Below are positions 1-5,585 of a stretch of 7,592 nt of DNA, one piece after another (within the stretch, counting starts at the first letter, position 1; each line of letters begins with the position of its first letter). Origin of the DNA: DASWHD01 sp036393335. GTDB taxonomy: Bacteria > CG2-30-53-67 > CG2-30-70-394. The position numbers and the translations under genes were made by a program. The stretch is taken from NCBI GenBank assembly GCA_036393335.1, contig DASWHD010000211.1, positions 1-7,592 on the forward strand, read 5' to 3'. Under the pieces are notes generated by a model that made no database searches, was not told where the DNA came from, and saw only the letters and a list, made by a program, of their open reading frames with translations.

Positions 1-57
1 GGTCGATCGGTCAAGCAATGAGATCAGGTATCGGCTGACCGCAGCTTTCACGAGAAG

Positions 58-72
58 CCGGCGTGTCGCCGG
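58..72 (-). terminator. Possible terminator hairpin after the gene relic
   Basis: A perfect 6-bp GC stem (CCGGCG at 58-63, CGCCGG at 67-72) with a 3-base loop lies three bases downstream of the minus-strand TGA at 78-76. The sequence after it on the minus strand is CTTCTC, a poor T-tract. Its position just after a stop codon fits a gene end, but it would be a weak intrinsic terminator. Confidence 0.25.
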
Positions 73-177
73 GCCTCACGCGGAAGCCAGGTCCTCGATG
101 AGGCTGCGCAAGGGCGCGCCCCTGCCCACCTGCCAGCGGTCAGCCCCCTGGGGCTGTGGTTCGTCAGGCGGTCGGCG

Positions 178-408
178 CTAGCCCGCATTTCTCACCACGA
201 CTGCTGCTGCGCCCGCGCAATTGCCCGCATCTCCTGGCCCACCTCGTCCGGGGTAGGAGCCGGTTGCACCGGCGACCCGCGCCGCCAGGCGTGGCCGGCC
301 CTCTCGGGCCGGAATCGCCGAAGGGATTCGGCTCCTACCGCGGGCCGGCCAGGATCTACGGCCATTTGCGCGGGCTGGCGACGATCCGTGGTGAGAAATG
401 CGGGCTAG
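178..408. mobile_element. 231-bp MITE-like element with 62-bp inverted ends
   Basis: The outermost 21 bases are a perfect inverted repeat: 178-198 begins CTAGCCCGCATTTCTCACC and 388-408 is its exact reverse complement. Further in, the arms (178-239 and 347-408) align without gaps for 62 bp. A 12-bp diverged block is followed by a shared TTGCGCGGGC and then GGCCAGGA, and inside that the two REP palindromes also mirror each other. No open reading frame here looks coding, so the element could only move with a transposase supplied elsewhere. CTAG occurs at both extreme ends and may be a duplicated palindromic target or part of the ends. The element lies in a broken gene, which supports insertion. 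Non-autonomous mobility is inferred; a structural RNA or attachment site is possible. Confidence 0.6.
252..339. repeat. REPIN-like pair of inverted GTAG-type REP palindromes
   Basis: Two copies of one palindromic unit face each other. On the plus strand 252-275 has the form GGTAGGAGCCG-(N)-CGGCGA with stem GCCGGT/ACCGGC (259-264, 268-273). On the minus strand 339-315 has the same outer sequence with stem GCCGAA/TTCGGC (317-322, 327-332). Stem bases differ but pair, which is compensatory change. Between them a further 7-bp hairpin (295-301 with 306-312) forms the centre. REP sequences with a conserved GTAG beside the hairpin, mobilised as inverted pairs by RAYT transposases (TnpA-REP, Y1/HUH type), are an established family; that this pair belongs to it is inference from the motif and geometry. 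No RAYT gene is in the window. Confidence 0.7.
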
Positions 409-605
409 TTGGAGGTGCGGCCGGCGACACCCTTGGTGTCGGTGGTGAGGGTCTCCTGGTAGTCCGCGGCGCCGCGTCTGACTCAAAGGAGGGTACTGTA
501 TTTCCGACCAATAAGTTCATATTTATGCATCATTTCTTGCCGATGTTGTATAAAGCATCTACAGTGGAGATTGGACGGCTGCGTCGGACACGACAGATCG
601 TCCCC

Positions 606-653
606 GGACCCCTGCCCAGCGATCTTACTCCCTCTACGCCAGGGCAGGGGTCC
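606..653. repeat. 12-bp perfect inverted repeat with 24-base loop
   Basis: GGACCCCTGCCC at 606-617 is exactly complementary to GGGCAGGGGTCC at 642-653, enclosing 24 bases. A long GC-rich stem of this kind could be a protein-binding dyad, an RNA leader hairpin for the short ORF at 714, or a remnant of another element. No T-tract follows on either strand, so it is not a standard intrinsic terminator. Confidence 0.5.
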
Positions 654-713
654 CGCTCGTAGCAGGACCCGCACCTCGGGCAAGGGTTCACCGAGGGGGG
701 AGGAGCTGTCGCG

Positions 714-776
714 ATGGGGACGGTGGCGGATTATCTCTACGATGCACCCGATTTCCCACGCGCGCTTTTTCGGTGA
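714..776 (+). CDS. Possible 20-codon leader-like peptide
   Basis: ATG at 714 is preceded by a very strong Shine-Dalgarno sequence (GGGGGGAGGAG, 695-705) at an 8-base spacing. It opens a short frame ending at TGA 774-776, encoding MGTVADYLYDAPDFPRALFR. The long inverted repeat at 606-653 lies upstream. Codon third positions are mixed, unlike the GC-biased genes of this window, and I recognise no homologue. It could be a leader peptide, the surviving 5' end of a decayed gene, or chance. The ribosome-binding sequence is the only real support. Confidence 0.2.
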   Translation: MGTVADYLYDAPDFPRALFR

Positions 777-805
777 GGCGCGAGATCTCCGTGCAATCGC
801 TCACG

Positions 806-825
806 GCCGCGTGGTGCAACGCGGC
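806..825 (-). terminator. Possible weak terminator hairpin after the FAD oxidoreductase gene
   Basis: A 6-bp GC stem (GCCGCG 806-811, CGCGGC 820-825) with an 8-base loop lies 15 bases downstream of the minus-strand stop codon at 843-841. No T-tract follows on the minus strand, so intrinsic termination would be weak. The stem may only protect the transcript end. Confidence 0.3.
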
Positions 826-840
826 GCACGGTCGATGGGG

Positions 841-2322
841 CTACGCGTCCGCAAAGAGATTTCCCGGGCAGAGCAGACCGTCCGGGTCGAGCACCCGTTT
901 GGTACGGCGCATCTGGGCGATGCCGTCGGCGCCGAACATGCGTTCCAGATAGGGGCGCTTGAGCTTGCCGATGCCGTGCTCGGCGGAGACGGTGCCGTCC
1001 AAGGCGAGGGCGAGGGCGATCAATTCGTCGTACACCGCCTTGGCCCGGGCGTGCTCGGCGGCGGTCTCCGGAAGCTGGTTGTAGTGGATGTGGTTGTCGC
1101 CGATGTGTCCGAAGCCGACGGTGCGAATGGTGCCCCGGCGGAGCACGGCGCGGGCCTGTACCAGGTAGTCGAGGAGCCGGTCGTCCGGCACCGCCATGTC
1201 GCAGCTCACCTTGGACAGGCCGGTACGCTGGATGGTGGCATTCATCAGCGTGGGTATGCGGTAGCGTAGGGCCGCGAGCGCCTCCTTCTCCGCGGCCGTC
1301 CATGCCCACACGGTGGCCTCGGGGAGAGCGCCCACCCGTACGGCCGCCACGCGCCATTCGTCGAGCCGTTCGTTCCGGGTGTCACGGGTGGTGAACTGCT
1401 CGACCATCAGGGCCGCGGCGCCGGTGGGGAGGGCGCTCAAGGCCGGCCGCAGGATGTCGACTGCGGCGGCGTCGAAGTATTCGAGGATGGTGGTGCCCCA
1501 GCACTGATCGACCGGCGCGGCCGCCGTGCGGCTACGCTTGCGCAGGGTGACCGCCGCGTGCCAGCTCGTCTCCTCATCCGGGAAGAGGAGCAGGCCGCAG
1601 AAGGTCTCCTCCGGTGCCGGGGCGAGACGCAGGGTCGCCTCGGCGATGACGCCGAGGGTCCCTTCGGCGCCGATGAAGAGGTCGATGGCGTCGAGCCCGG
1701 CCCCACCGAGATAGCCGGCGGCGTGCTTCACCCGCGGCAGGGGATAGGTGGGCAAAGGGACGGCGAGGGTATGGCCGGTGGCGGTGGTGAGGTGCAGGGT
1801 GGCATCGGCATCGGCCACAGACTGGCCGCGATGCAGGTCGAGGCGTTCGCCAGAGGCGAGATAGACCACGAGGCCGTCGACCCAGTGGCGCAGGGGCCCA
1901 AAATGAAATCCGCGTCGGCCTGCCGCGTGGGTGGAGAGGTTGCCGCCGATGGTCGCCTTGTCCTCTCCGGGGTCTGGGGGAAAGAGGAGGTGGTGCGGGT
2001 CGCAGGCGGATTGCAGGTCGCAGCGCCGTACCCCTGCTTCGGCCCGGACCCGACCGCCGTCGGCGGTTGGCACGACCGCGTGGATGGTGGAGAGATGCCG
2101 GGTAGAGAGGAGGAGGCCGCCAAACGGTAGGGCGGCGCCGGTGGTGGCGGTGTGGGCACCGGAGAGGGTGATGGTCTGGCCCGCAGCGCCTGCCAGCGCC
2201 AACGCCTCCGGGATCTCCTCCACCGTTTGTGGGACCATCACCGCCTCGCAGTGCGCGTGACTCAGACCCGAGGTATCGGTCAGGAACGGGGCGACGGCAT
2301 CAGGGTGGTAGAGGGTCTCCAT
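841..2322 (-). CDS. FAD-linked oxidoreductase, GlcD / D-lactate dehydrogenase-like
   Basis: The 493-residue product matches the two-domain FAD_binding_4 plus FAD-oxidase C family, which oxidises D-2-hydroxy acids such as D-lactate or glycolate and passes electrons to quinone or cytochrome. FAD-binding features in order are SGAHTATTGAALPFGG (about 54-69), ATIGGNLSTHAAG (123-135) and GAEGTLGVIAEATLRLAP (218-235). The C-terminal substrate domain has GFGHIGDNHIHYN (403-415), with its metal/substrate histidines, and SAEHGIG (446-452), then the terminal LCPGNLF. Length is normal for a stand-alone family member. The usual P-R-G-G-G-T FAD loop is replaced by LSGAHTATTG. No GlcE/GlcF or iron-sulfur partner gene is adjacent, and no signal peptide or membrane helix is evident. 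The ATG at 2322 gives the normal N-terminus, but I see no good Shine-Dalgarno sequence before it. A terminator and a 321-bp gap separate it from pntB, so it is probably its own unit. The exact substrate cannot be told from sequence. Confidence 0.88.
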   Translation of the reverse strand: METLYHPDAVAPFLTDTSGLSHAHCEAVMVPQTVEEIPEALALAGAAGQTITLSGAHTATTGAALPFGGLLLSTRHLSTIHAVVPTADGGRVRAEAGVRRCDLQSACDPHHLLFPPDPGEDKATIGGNLSTHAAGRRGFHFGPLRHWVDGLVVYLASGERLDLHRGQSVADADATLHLTTATGHTLAVPLPTYPLPRVKHAAGYLGGAGLDAIDLFIGAEGTLGVIAEATLRLAPAPEETFCGLLLFPDEETSWHAAVTLRKRSRTAAAPVDQCWGTTILEYFDAAAVDILRPALSALPTGAAALMVEQFTTRDTRNERLDEWRVAAVRVGALPEATVWAWTAAEKEALAALRYRIPTLMNATIQRTGLSKVSCDMAVPDDRLLDYLVQARAVLRRGTIRTVGFGHIGDNHIHYNQLPETAAEHARAKAVYDELIALALALDGTVSAEHGIGKLKRPYLERMFGADGIAQMRRTKRVLDPDGLLCPGNLFADA

Positions 2323-2579
2323 GGGCAGCGTTTAGTGGTGAGCCACCAGAGGTCGGCTTTCAGTGGCGTGCAGCGTATCCGAGGACAGATACCTGGGCCA
2401 CCGGATCACCTATGTCCGTCACGTCCATCTCTGGCGTGTCCCACGACCCGACCAACACAAAAGGAGCCCGAAAGCACGAAAAGGGTAAAACACGAAAATT
2501 CTGAAACGGTTCTGCGCATGCTTTCGTGATCCCACTTGCGCTTTACCGTTCCGGTCTTCTGGAGGGGAGAGGATGGGCG

Positions 2580-2624
2580 AAAAAAAAGCGGTCAGCCCTC
2601 GACCACTGCCGGGTGCTGACCGCT
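2580..2624 (-). terminator. Strong rho-independent terminator of the pnt operon
   Basis: On the minus strand, 20 bases beyond the pntB stop codon, AGCGGTCAGC (2624-2615) pairs perfectly with GCTGACCGCT (2596-2587), and a run of eight T residues (2587-2580) follows at once. A second identical upstream arm at 2638-2629 can pair with the same downstream arm (11 bp including 2628/2597), giving an alternative, longer-looped hairpin. Either form is a standard intrinsic terminator. Confidence 0.88.
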
Positions 2625-2638
2625 GATGGCTGACCGCT
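2615..2638. repeat. Tandem heptamer repeat GCTGA(C/T)(C/G)
   Basis: Units GCTGACC (2615-2621), GCTGATG (2622-2628), GCTGACC (2629-2635) and a partial GCT (2636-2638) run head to tail. The first and third units form the duplicated arms of the pntB terminator. The 11-mer AGCGGTCAGCC occurs at 135-145 and 2587-2597, and inverted at 2628-2638; a 10-base version is at 33-42. The word is therefore repeated beyond the terminator itself. Confidence 0.65.
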
Positions 2639-2643
2639 CAACG

Positions 2644-4035
2644 CTACTTGCTATTCGACAACCCCTGCACGAAGCCGTTGACGGTGGCCTTGGCGTCGCC
2701 GAAGACCATGGCGCAGTTCTCCATGAGGAACAGCTCGTTGTCGATGCCGGCGAAGCCCGGATTCATGGAGCGCTTCAGAACCAACACCTGCTTTGACTCC
2801 TCGACGTTGAGCACCGGCATGCCGTAGATCGGGGAGTGGGGGTTGGTTTTGGCACCGGGGTTCACCACGTCGTTGGCCCCGATGACGATGGACACGTCGG
2901 TCTTGGCGAAGTCGTCATTGATGTCATCCATGTCGTAGAGCTGCGGGTAGGGGACGTTGGCCTCCGCCAGCAGGACGTTCATGTGGCCGGGCATGCGGCC
3001 CGCCACCGGGTGGATGGCGTATTTCACGTCCGTGCCGCGCTTTTGCAGCAGGTCGGCCATCTCCCGTACCGCGTGCTGGGCCTGGGCCGCGGCGAGGCCG
3101 TAGCCCGGGACGATGATCACCGACTTGGCCCTCTTCATCGCCTCCACCGCTTGGTCGACGGTGAAGACGTTCGGCCCTTCACCCTCCGCCATCTCCGACG
3201 GTGGCATGGCCAGTCCCGTCGATTCTTGGCCGAACCCGCCGAACAACACGTTGACCAGGGAGCGATTCATGCCGACGCACATGATCTTGGTGAGGATGAG
3301 ACCGGCCGCGCCGACCAGGGAGCCGACGGTTACCAGCACCGGCGCCGACAGCACCAGGCCGGTCATCGCCACCGCCAGGCCGGAGTAAGAGTTGAGCAGG
3401 GAGATGACCACCGGCATGTCCGCGCCGCCGATCGGGATAGTGAGCAGCACGCCGAGGGCGAGGGAGATGACGGTGATCAGGACGTGGAAGAACCAGGCGC
3501 CGGGGGAGGCAACGAGCACCGCGCCCAGGACCACGACCAGTACCCCGAGGCCGGCGTTCACCATGTGGCGGGCGGGAAGGAGGATCGGGCTGCCGCCCAG
3601 CAACCCCTGCAGCTTGGCGAAGGCGACCATCGAGCCGGAAAAGGTGACGCCGCCAATCAGCAGGGTGAGGACCAGGACGATGATGGTGAAGTTGTCGAAG
3701 TTCGGGGTGAGGCGGGCGATCTCCGACAGCCCAACGAGCACGGATGCGAGGCCGCCGAAGCCGTTGAACACGGCGACCATCTGCGGCATGTCGGTCATCT
3801 TGACGATACGCGCCCAGCCGAAACCGACCGCCGAGCCGACGACGAGACCGGCAAGGACCATGCCGAAGCTCACCACCTCGTGGTGCAGCAGGGTGACGAT
3901 GATGGCCATGAGCATGGCCCCCATCGACAGGAGGTTGCCCTTGCGGGCGGTCTCGGGGTGGTTGAGGTATTTGAGGCCGAAGATGAACAGGCCGGCCGCC
4001 GTCATATAGAAGAGGTCGATGTATTCGCTGATCAT
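2644..4035 (-). CDS. pntB: NAD(P) transhydrogenase subunit beta (membrane and NADP-binding domains)
   Basis: The 463-residue product carries domain II-beta (about eight or nine membrane helices, residues 5-275), a hinge rich in charge and proline, and the NADP(H)-binding domain III (about 300-463). Hydride transfer from NADH to NADP+ is coupled to inward proton flow across the inner membrane. Diagnostic stretches are PIGGADMPVVISLLNSYSGL (201-220), the dinucleotide motif GYGLAAAQAQ (311-320), HPVAGRMPGHMNVLLAEA (342-359), GANDVVNP (386-393), KRSMNPGFAG (431-440) and GDAKA (446-450). The position of E. coli proton-channel His91 is Asn91 here (VAVFNGFGG). ATG lies 9 bases after the pntAB stop; AAGGAG (4053-4048) overlaps the end of pntAB, so translation is probably coupled. 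It is the last gene of the operon. Length is normal. Confidence 0.97.
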   Translation of the reverse strand: MISEYIDLFYMTAAGLFIFGLKYLNHPETARKGNLLSMGAMLMAIIVTLLHHEVVSFGMVLAGLVVGSAVGFGWARIVKMTDMPQMVAVFNGFGGLASVLVGLSEIARLTPNFDNFTIIVLVLTLLIGGVTFSGSMVAFAKLQGLLGGSPILLPARHMVNAGLGVLVVVLGAVLVASPGAWFFHVLITVISLALGVLLTIPIGGADMPVVISLLNSYSGLAVAMTGLVLSAPVLVTVGSLVGAAGLILTKIMCVGMNRSLVNVLFGGFGQESTGLAMPPSEMAEGEGPNVFTVDQAVEAMKRAKSVIIVPGYGLAAAQAQHAVREMADLLQKRGTDVKYAIHPVAGRMPGHMNVLLAEANVPYPQLYDMDDINDDFAKTDVSIVIGANDVVNPGAKTNPHSPIYGMPVLNVEESKQVLVLKRSMNPGFAGIDNELFLMENCAMVFGDAKATVNGFVQGLSNSK

Positions 4036-4044
4036 GGCGGCCGC

Positions 4045-4326
4045 CTACTCCTTCCGGAACATCTGCAGCATGCGGTCGGTCACCGCATAGCCGCCAACCA
4101 CGTTGATGGTGGCGAACACCACCGCCAGGAAACCGAGCACCGTGGCGAGGGTGTACCCGGCCCGCCCGCTGGCCACGATCGCCCCGAGGATGGTCACGCC
4201 GGAGATGGCGTTGGCCGCCGACATCAGGGGCGTGTGCAAGACCGGCGGCACCTTGCTGATGGTGTCGAAGCCGACGAAGCAGGCGAGCACGAAGACGTAC
4301 AGGCCTGCCCAGTAAATGGGTTCCAT
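4045..4326 (-). CDS. pntAB: NAD(P) transhydrogenase subunit alpha part 2 (membrane domain)
   Basis: This 93-residue protein is the membrane part of the alpha subunit, separate from the NAD-binding part as in Rhodospirillum rubrum and Thermus; E. coli has both in one PntA chain. Three hydrophobic helices lie near residues 5-22, 37-54 and 61-80. The conserved family stretch FVGFDTISKVPPVLHTPLMS starts at about residue 17, followed by NAISGVTILGA. It packs with PntB to form the proton channel. I chose ATG at 4326 over the further upstream ATG at 4377 because AAGGAGGAG (4343-4335) sits 8 bases before it, and because the upstream extension (residues such as PGGLRPAHSQ) is not family-like and would run through a hairpin. 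PntB follows after 9 bases, while pntAA ends 125 bases upstream. Confidence 0.95.
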   Translation of the reverse strand: MEPIYWAGLYVFVLACFVGFDTISKVPPVLHTPLMSAANAISGVTILGAIVASGRAGYTLATVLGFLAVVFATINVVGGYAVTDRMLQMFRKE

Positions 4327-4350
4327 GGCGGCAACTCCTCCTTGCGAGTG

Positions 4351-4368
4351 GGCGGGTCGCAACCCGCC
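4351..4368 (-). promoter_or_regulatory. Hairpin just upstream of the pntAB ribosome-binding site
   Basis: GGCGGGT (4351-4357) and ACCCGCC (4362-4368) form a perfect 7-bp stem with a 4-base loop. On the transcript it lies 7 bases upstream of the pntAB Shine-Dalgarno sequence. A second stem-loop with a 6-bp stem (4402-4407 with 4413-4418, one G-T pair), whose minus-strand copy starts GTAG, lies nearer pntAA. No T-tract follows either, so partial termination is less likely than RNA stabilisation, processing or a REP-type repeat in the operon gap. Confidence 0.4.
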
Positions 4369-4451
4369 AGGGCACATTGCGTGTGTCTCAGGTGTCGGCC
4401 GGCAGGGACAAGCCCTACAGGGTAGCTCTGCGTCGGGAGCAAAACGGGGGA

Positions 4452-5585
4452 TTACCCCACGCTTTGCACCGCCGTGCGGATCCGTTCGTTAACGATCGCA
4501 CCGTCGCGGGTGATCAGCGCGCCGCGGGTGATCTCGTCCTCCATGTCGAATTTGAAGGCACCGTCGGCGGTGAGGTGCTTGAGGAAGTTTTGCAGGTTCT
4601 TCGAATACATCTGGGAGGCGTGGACCCCCATGCGGCTCGGCAGGTCGGTGTAACCGAGGATCCGCACGCCGTGGCGCACCACCTCCTCGCCGGGCACGGT
4701 CAGCTCGCAGTTGCCGCCGCGTTCCGCGGCCAGGTCGACGATCACCGAGCCCTCCTTCATGTCTTGGACCATCGCCTCGGTGATCAGCTTGGGCGCGGGG
4801 CGGCCGAAGATCAGGGCCGTGGTGATGATGACGTCGGCGTTCTTGGCGTGTTCGTGCAGGAGGGCGGCCTGTTTCTGCTTGTACTCCTCCGACACCTCCT
4901 TGGCGTAGCCACCCGCCGTGGCCGCATCGACGCTCTCGTCCACCGCGATGAAAGTGGCGCCGAGGCTCAGGGCCTCCTCCTTGGCCGCCTTGCGCACATC
5001 GAACACCTCGACGACCCCGCCGAGTCGCCGCGCCGTGGCGATCGCCTGCAAGCCGGCGACACCCGCGCCGATCACCAACACGGTGGACGGTTGGATCATG
5101 CCCGCGGCGGTCATCAGCATGGGAAAGAACTTGGGCAGGCGCTCGGCGGCCATCAACACCGCCTGATGGCCGGCGGCGGTGGCCTGGGAGGAGAGGGAGT
5201 CCATCGCCTGAGCCAGGGTGGTGCGTGGGATGTACTCCATGGAGAAGGCGGCGATGCGCCGGGCAAGGTAACGATCCAGGAGCTGCCGGTGGTCCAAGGG
5301 CTGGAAGTGGCTGATCACCACCGCCCCCTCCGGGATGCGATCCGCCTCTTCGAGGGTCGGGGTGGCGACCTTCAGGACGACGTCGGCACCCGCGTACAGC
5401 GCGTCGCCCTCCACGACCGTGGCGCCGGCCTGCCGGTACTCATCGTCGGGGTGGCCGGCGCCGGCGCCGGCGCTAGCCTCCACGGCCACCTCCATCCCCA
5501 TCTTCTGCAGGCGTGGCACGGCGTCCGGCACCAACGCGACCCGGCGTTCTCCGGGCGCTACTTCCTTGGGTACGACAACCTTCAT
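4452..5585 (-). CDS. pntAA: NAD(P) transhydrogenase subunit alpha part 1 (NAD-binding domain I)
   Basis: The 377-residue product is the soluble NAD(H)-binding domain I, which sits on the cytoplasmic side and delivers hydride to domain III of PntB. It belongs to the alanine dehydrogenase/PNT fold. The N-terminus (MKVVVPKEVAPGERRVALVP) is the typical AlaDH/PNT start. The R-Q-D loop known from R. rubrum domain I is present as Arg121, Gln126 and Asp129 within RTTLAQAMDSLSSQ. The Rossmann glycine motif GAGVAG (173-178) is followed by Asp196 at the end of the second strand, as in NAD-specific enzymes. The mobile-loop area GRPAPKLI (261-268) and VDLAAERGGN (283-292) are also conserved. Length is close to that of R. 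rubrum PntAA, and the membrane helices of fused PntA are absent because they are in pntAB. The ATG has a purine-rich GGGAGG (5600-5595) 9 bases upstream. It is the first gene of the operon. Confidence 0.97.
   Translation of the reverse strand: MKVVVPKEVAPGERRVALVPDAVPRLQKMGMEVAVEASAGAGAGHPDDEYRQAGATVVEGDALYAGADVVLKVATPTLEEADRIPEGAVVISHFQPLDHRQLLDRYLARRIAAFSMEYIPRTTLAQAMDSLSSQATAAGHQAVLMAAERLPKFFPMLMTAAGMIQPSTVLVIGAGVAGLQAIATARRLGGVVEVFDVRKAAKEEALSLGATFIAVDESVDAATAGGYAKEVSEEYKQKQAALLHEHAKNADVIITTALIFGRPAPKLITEAMVQDMKEGSVIVDLAAERGGNCELTVPGEEVVRHGVRILGYTDLPSRMGVHASQMYSKNLQNFLKHLTADGAFKFDMEDEITRGALITRDGAIVNERIRTAVQSVG

Larger units (their letters stand above)
76..482 (-). pseudogene. C-terminal relic of an unrecognised gene, split by a repeat element
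   Basis: Two minus-strand stretches read like the end of a high-GC gene. The part from about 467 to 408 reads ADYQETLTTDTKGVAGRTSN, with 18 of the first 19 codons ending in G or C, and meets TAG at 407-405. The part from 177 to 79 ends DRWQVGRGAPLRSLIEDLASA before TGA at 78-76, and 20 of its last 21 sense codons end in G or C. Between them lies the 231-bp element at 178-408. If the element is removed leaving one CTAG, both stretches are in the same frame, separated only by that TAG. The right part is cut off upstream by TGA at 485-483 and an AT-rich patch, so no start codon is available. I do not recognise the protein. Codon bias and frame agreement are seen; a single interrupted and truncated gene is inferred. 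Two unrelated gene tails are the alternative. Confidence 0.35.
409..840. other. Gene-poor stretch between the element and the FAD oxidoreductase gene
   Basis: After the relic tail (to about 467), the sequence changes at about 485-570 to AT-rich DNA unlike its surroundings (for example TTCATATTTATGCATC, and TATAAA at 548-553). That could hold a promoter, although I see no well-spaced -35/-10 pair. A long inverted repeat follows (606-653), then a purine-rich stretch with a strong ribosome-binding-like sequence at 695-705, a 20-codon ORF (714-776), and a hairpin (806-825) before the end of the converging gene. The longer open frames here show no coding bias and match nothing I recognise. Confidence 0.5.
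2323..2643. other. Intergenic region: upstream DNA of the FAD oxidoreductase gene plus the pntB terminator
   Basis: The part nearest the FAD gene (2323-2440) should hold its promoter, but I see no convincing -35/-10 pair on the minus strand. An A-rich islet (2450-2530) carries the unit CACGAAA at 2475 and 2491 and, inverted, at 2528-2522, together with an 8-bp inverted repeat CGAAAGCA/TGCTTTCG (2469-2476 and 2519-2526). The right end holds the pntB terminator and a tandem heptamer array (2615-2638). No coding sequence is apparent. Confidence 0.6.

Noticed and set aside
141..156. CAGCCCC-CT-GGGGCTG palindrome as a terminator
   Set aside because: The two-base centre cannot form a good loop and no T-tract follows. 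It may simply be a short palindrome inside the relic.
483..485. Possible readthrough or selenocysteine at the TGA joining MMHKYELIGRKYSTLL to the relic frame
   Set aside because: The upstream peptide is encoded in AT-rich DNA without coding bias and no SECIS-like hairpin is apparent directly after the TGA; a chance open frame is simpler.
156..662. 168-codon plus-strand open frame across the element and the AT-rich patch
   Set aside because: It runs through both inverted arms and non-coding composition changes, with Arg/Gly/Pro-rich translation and no ribosome-binding site.
2836..4425. 529-codon open frame on the plus strand opposite pntB and pntAB
   Set aside because: It is antisense to two clearly conserved genes, is abnormally rich in His, Asp, Gly and Arg, and matches no domain. 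Long antisense frames are normal in GC-rich DNA.
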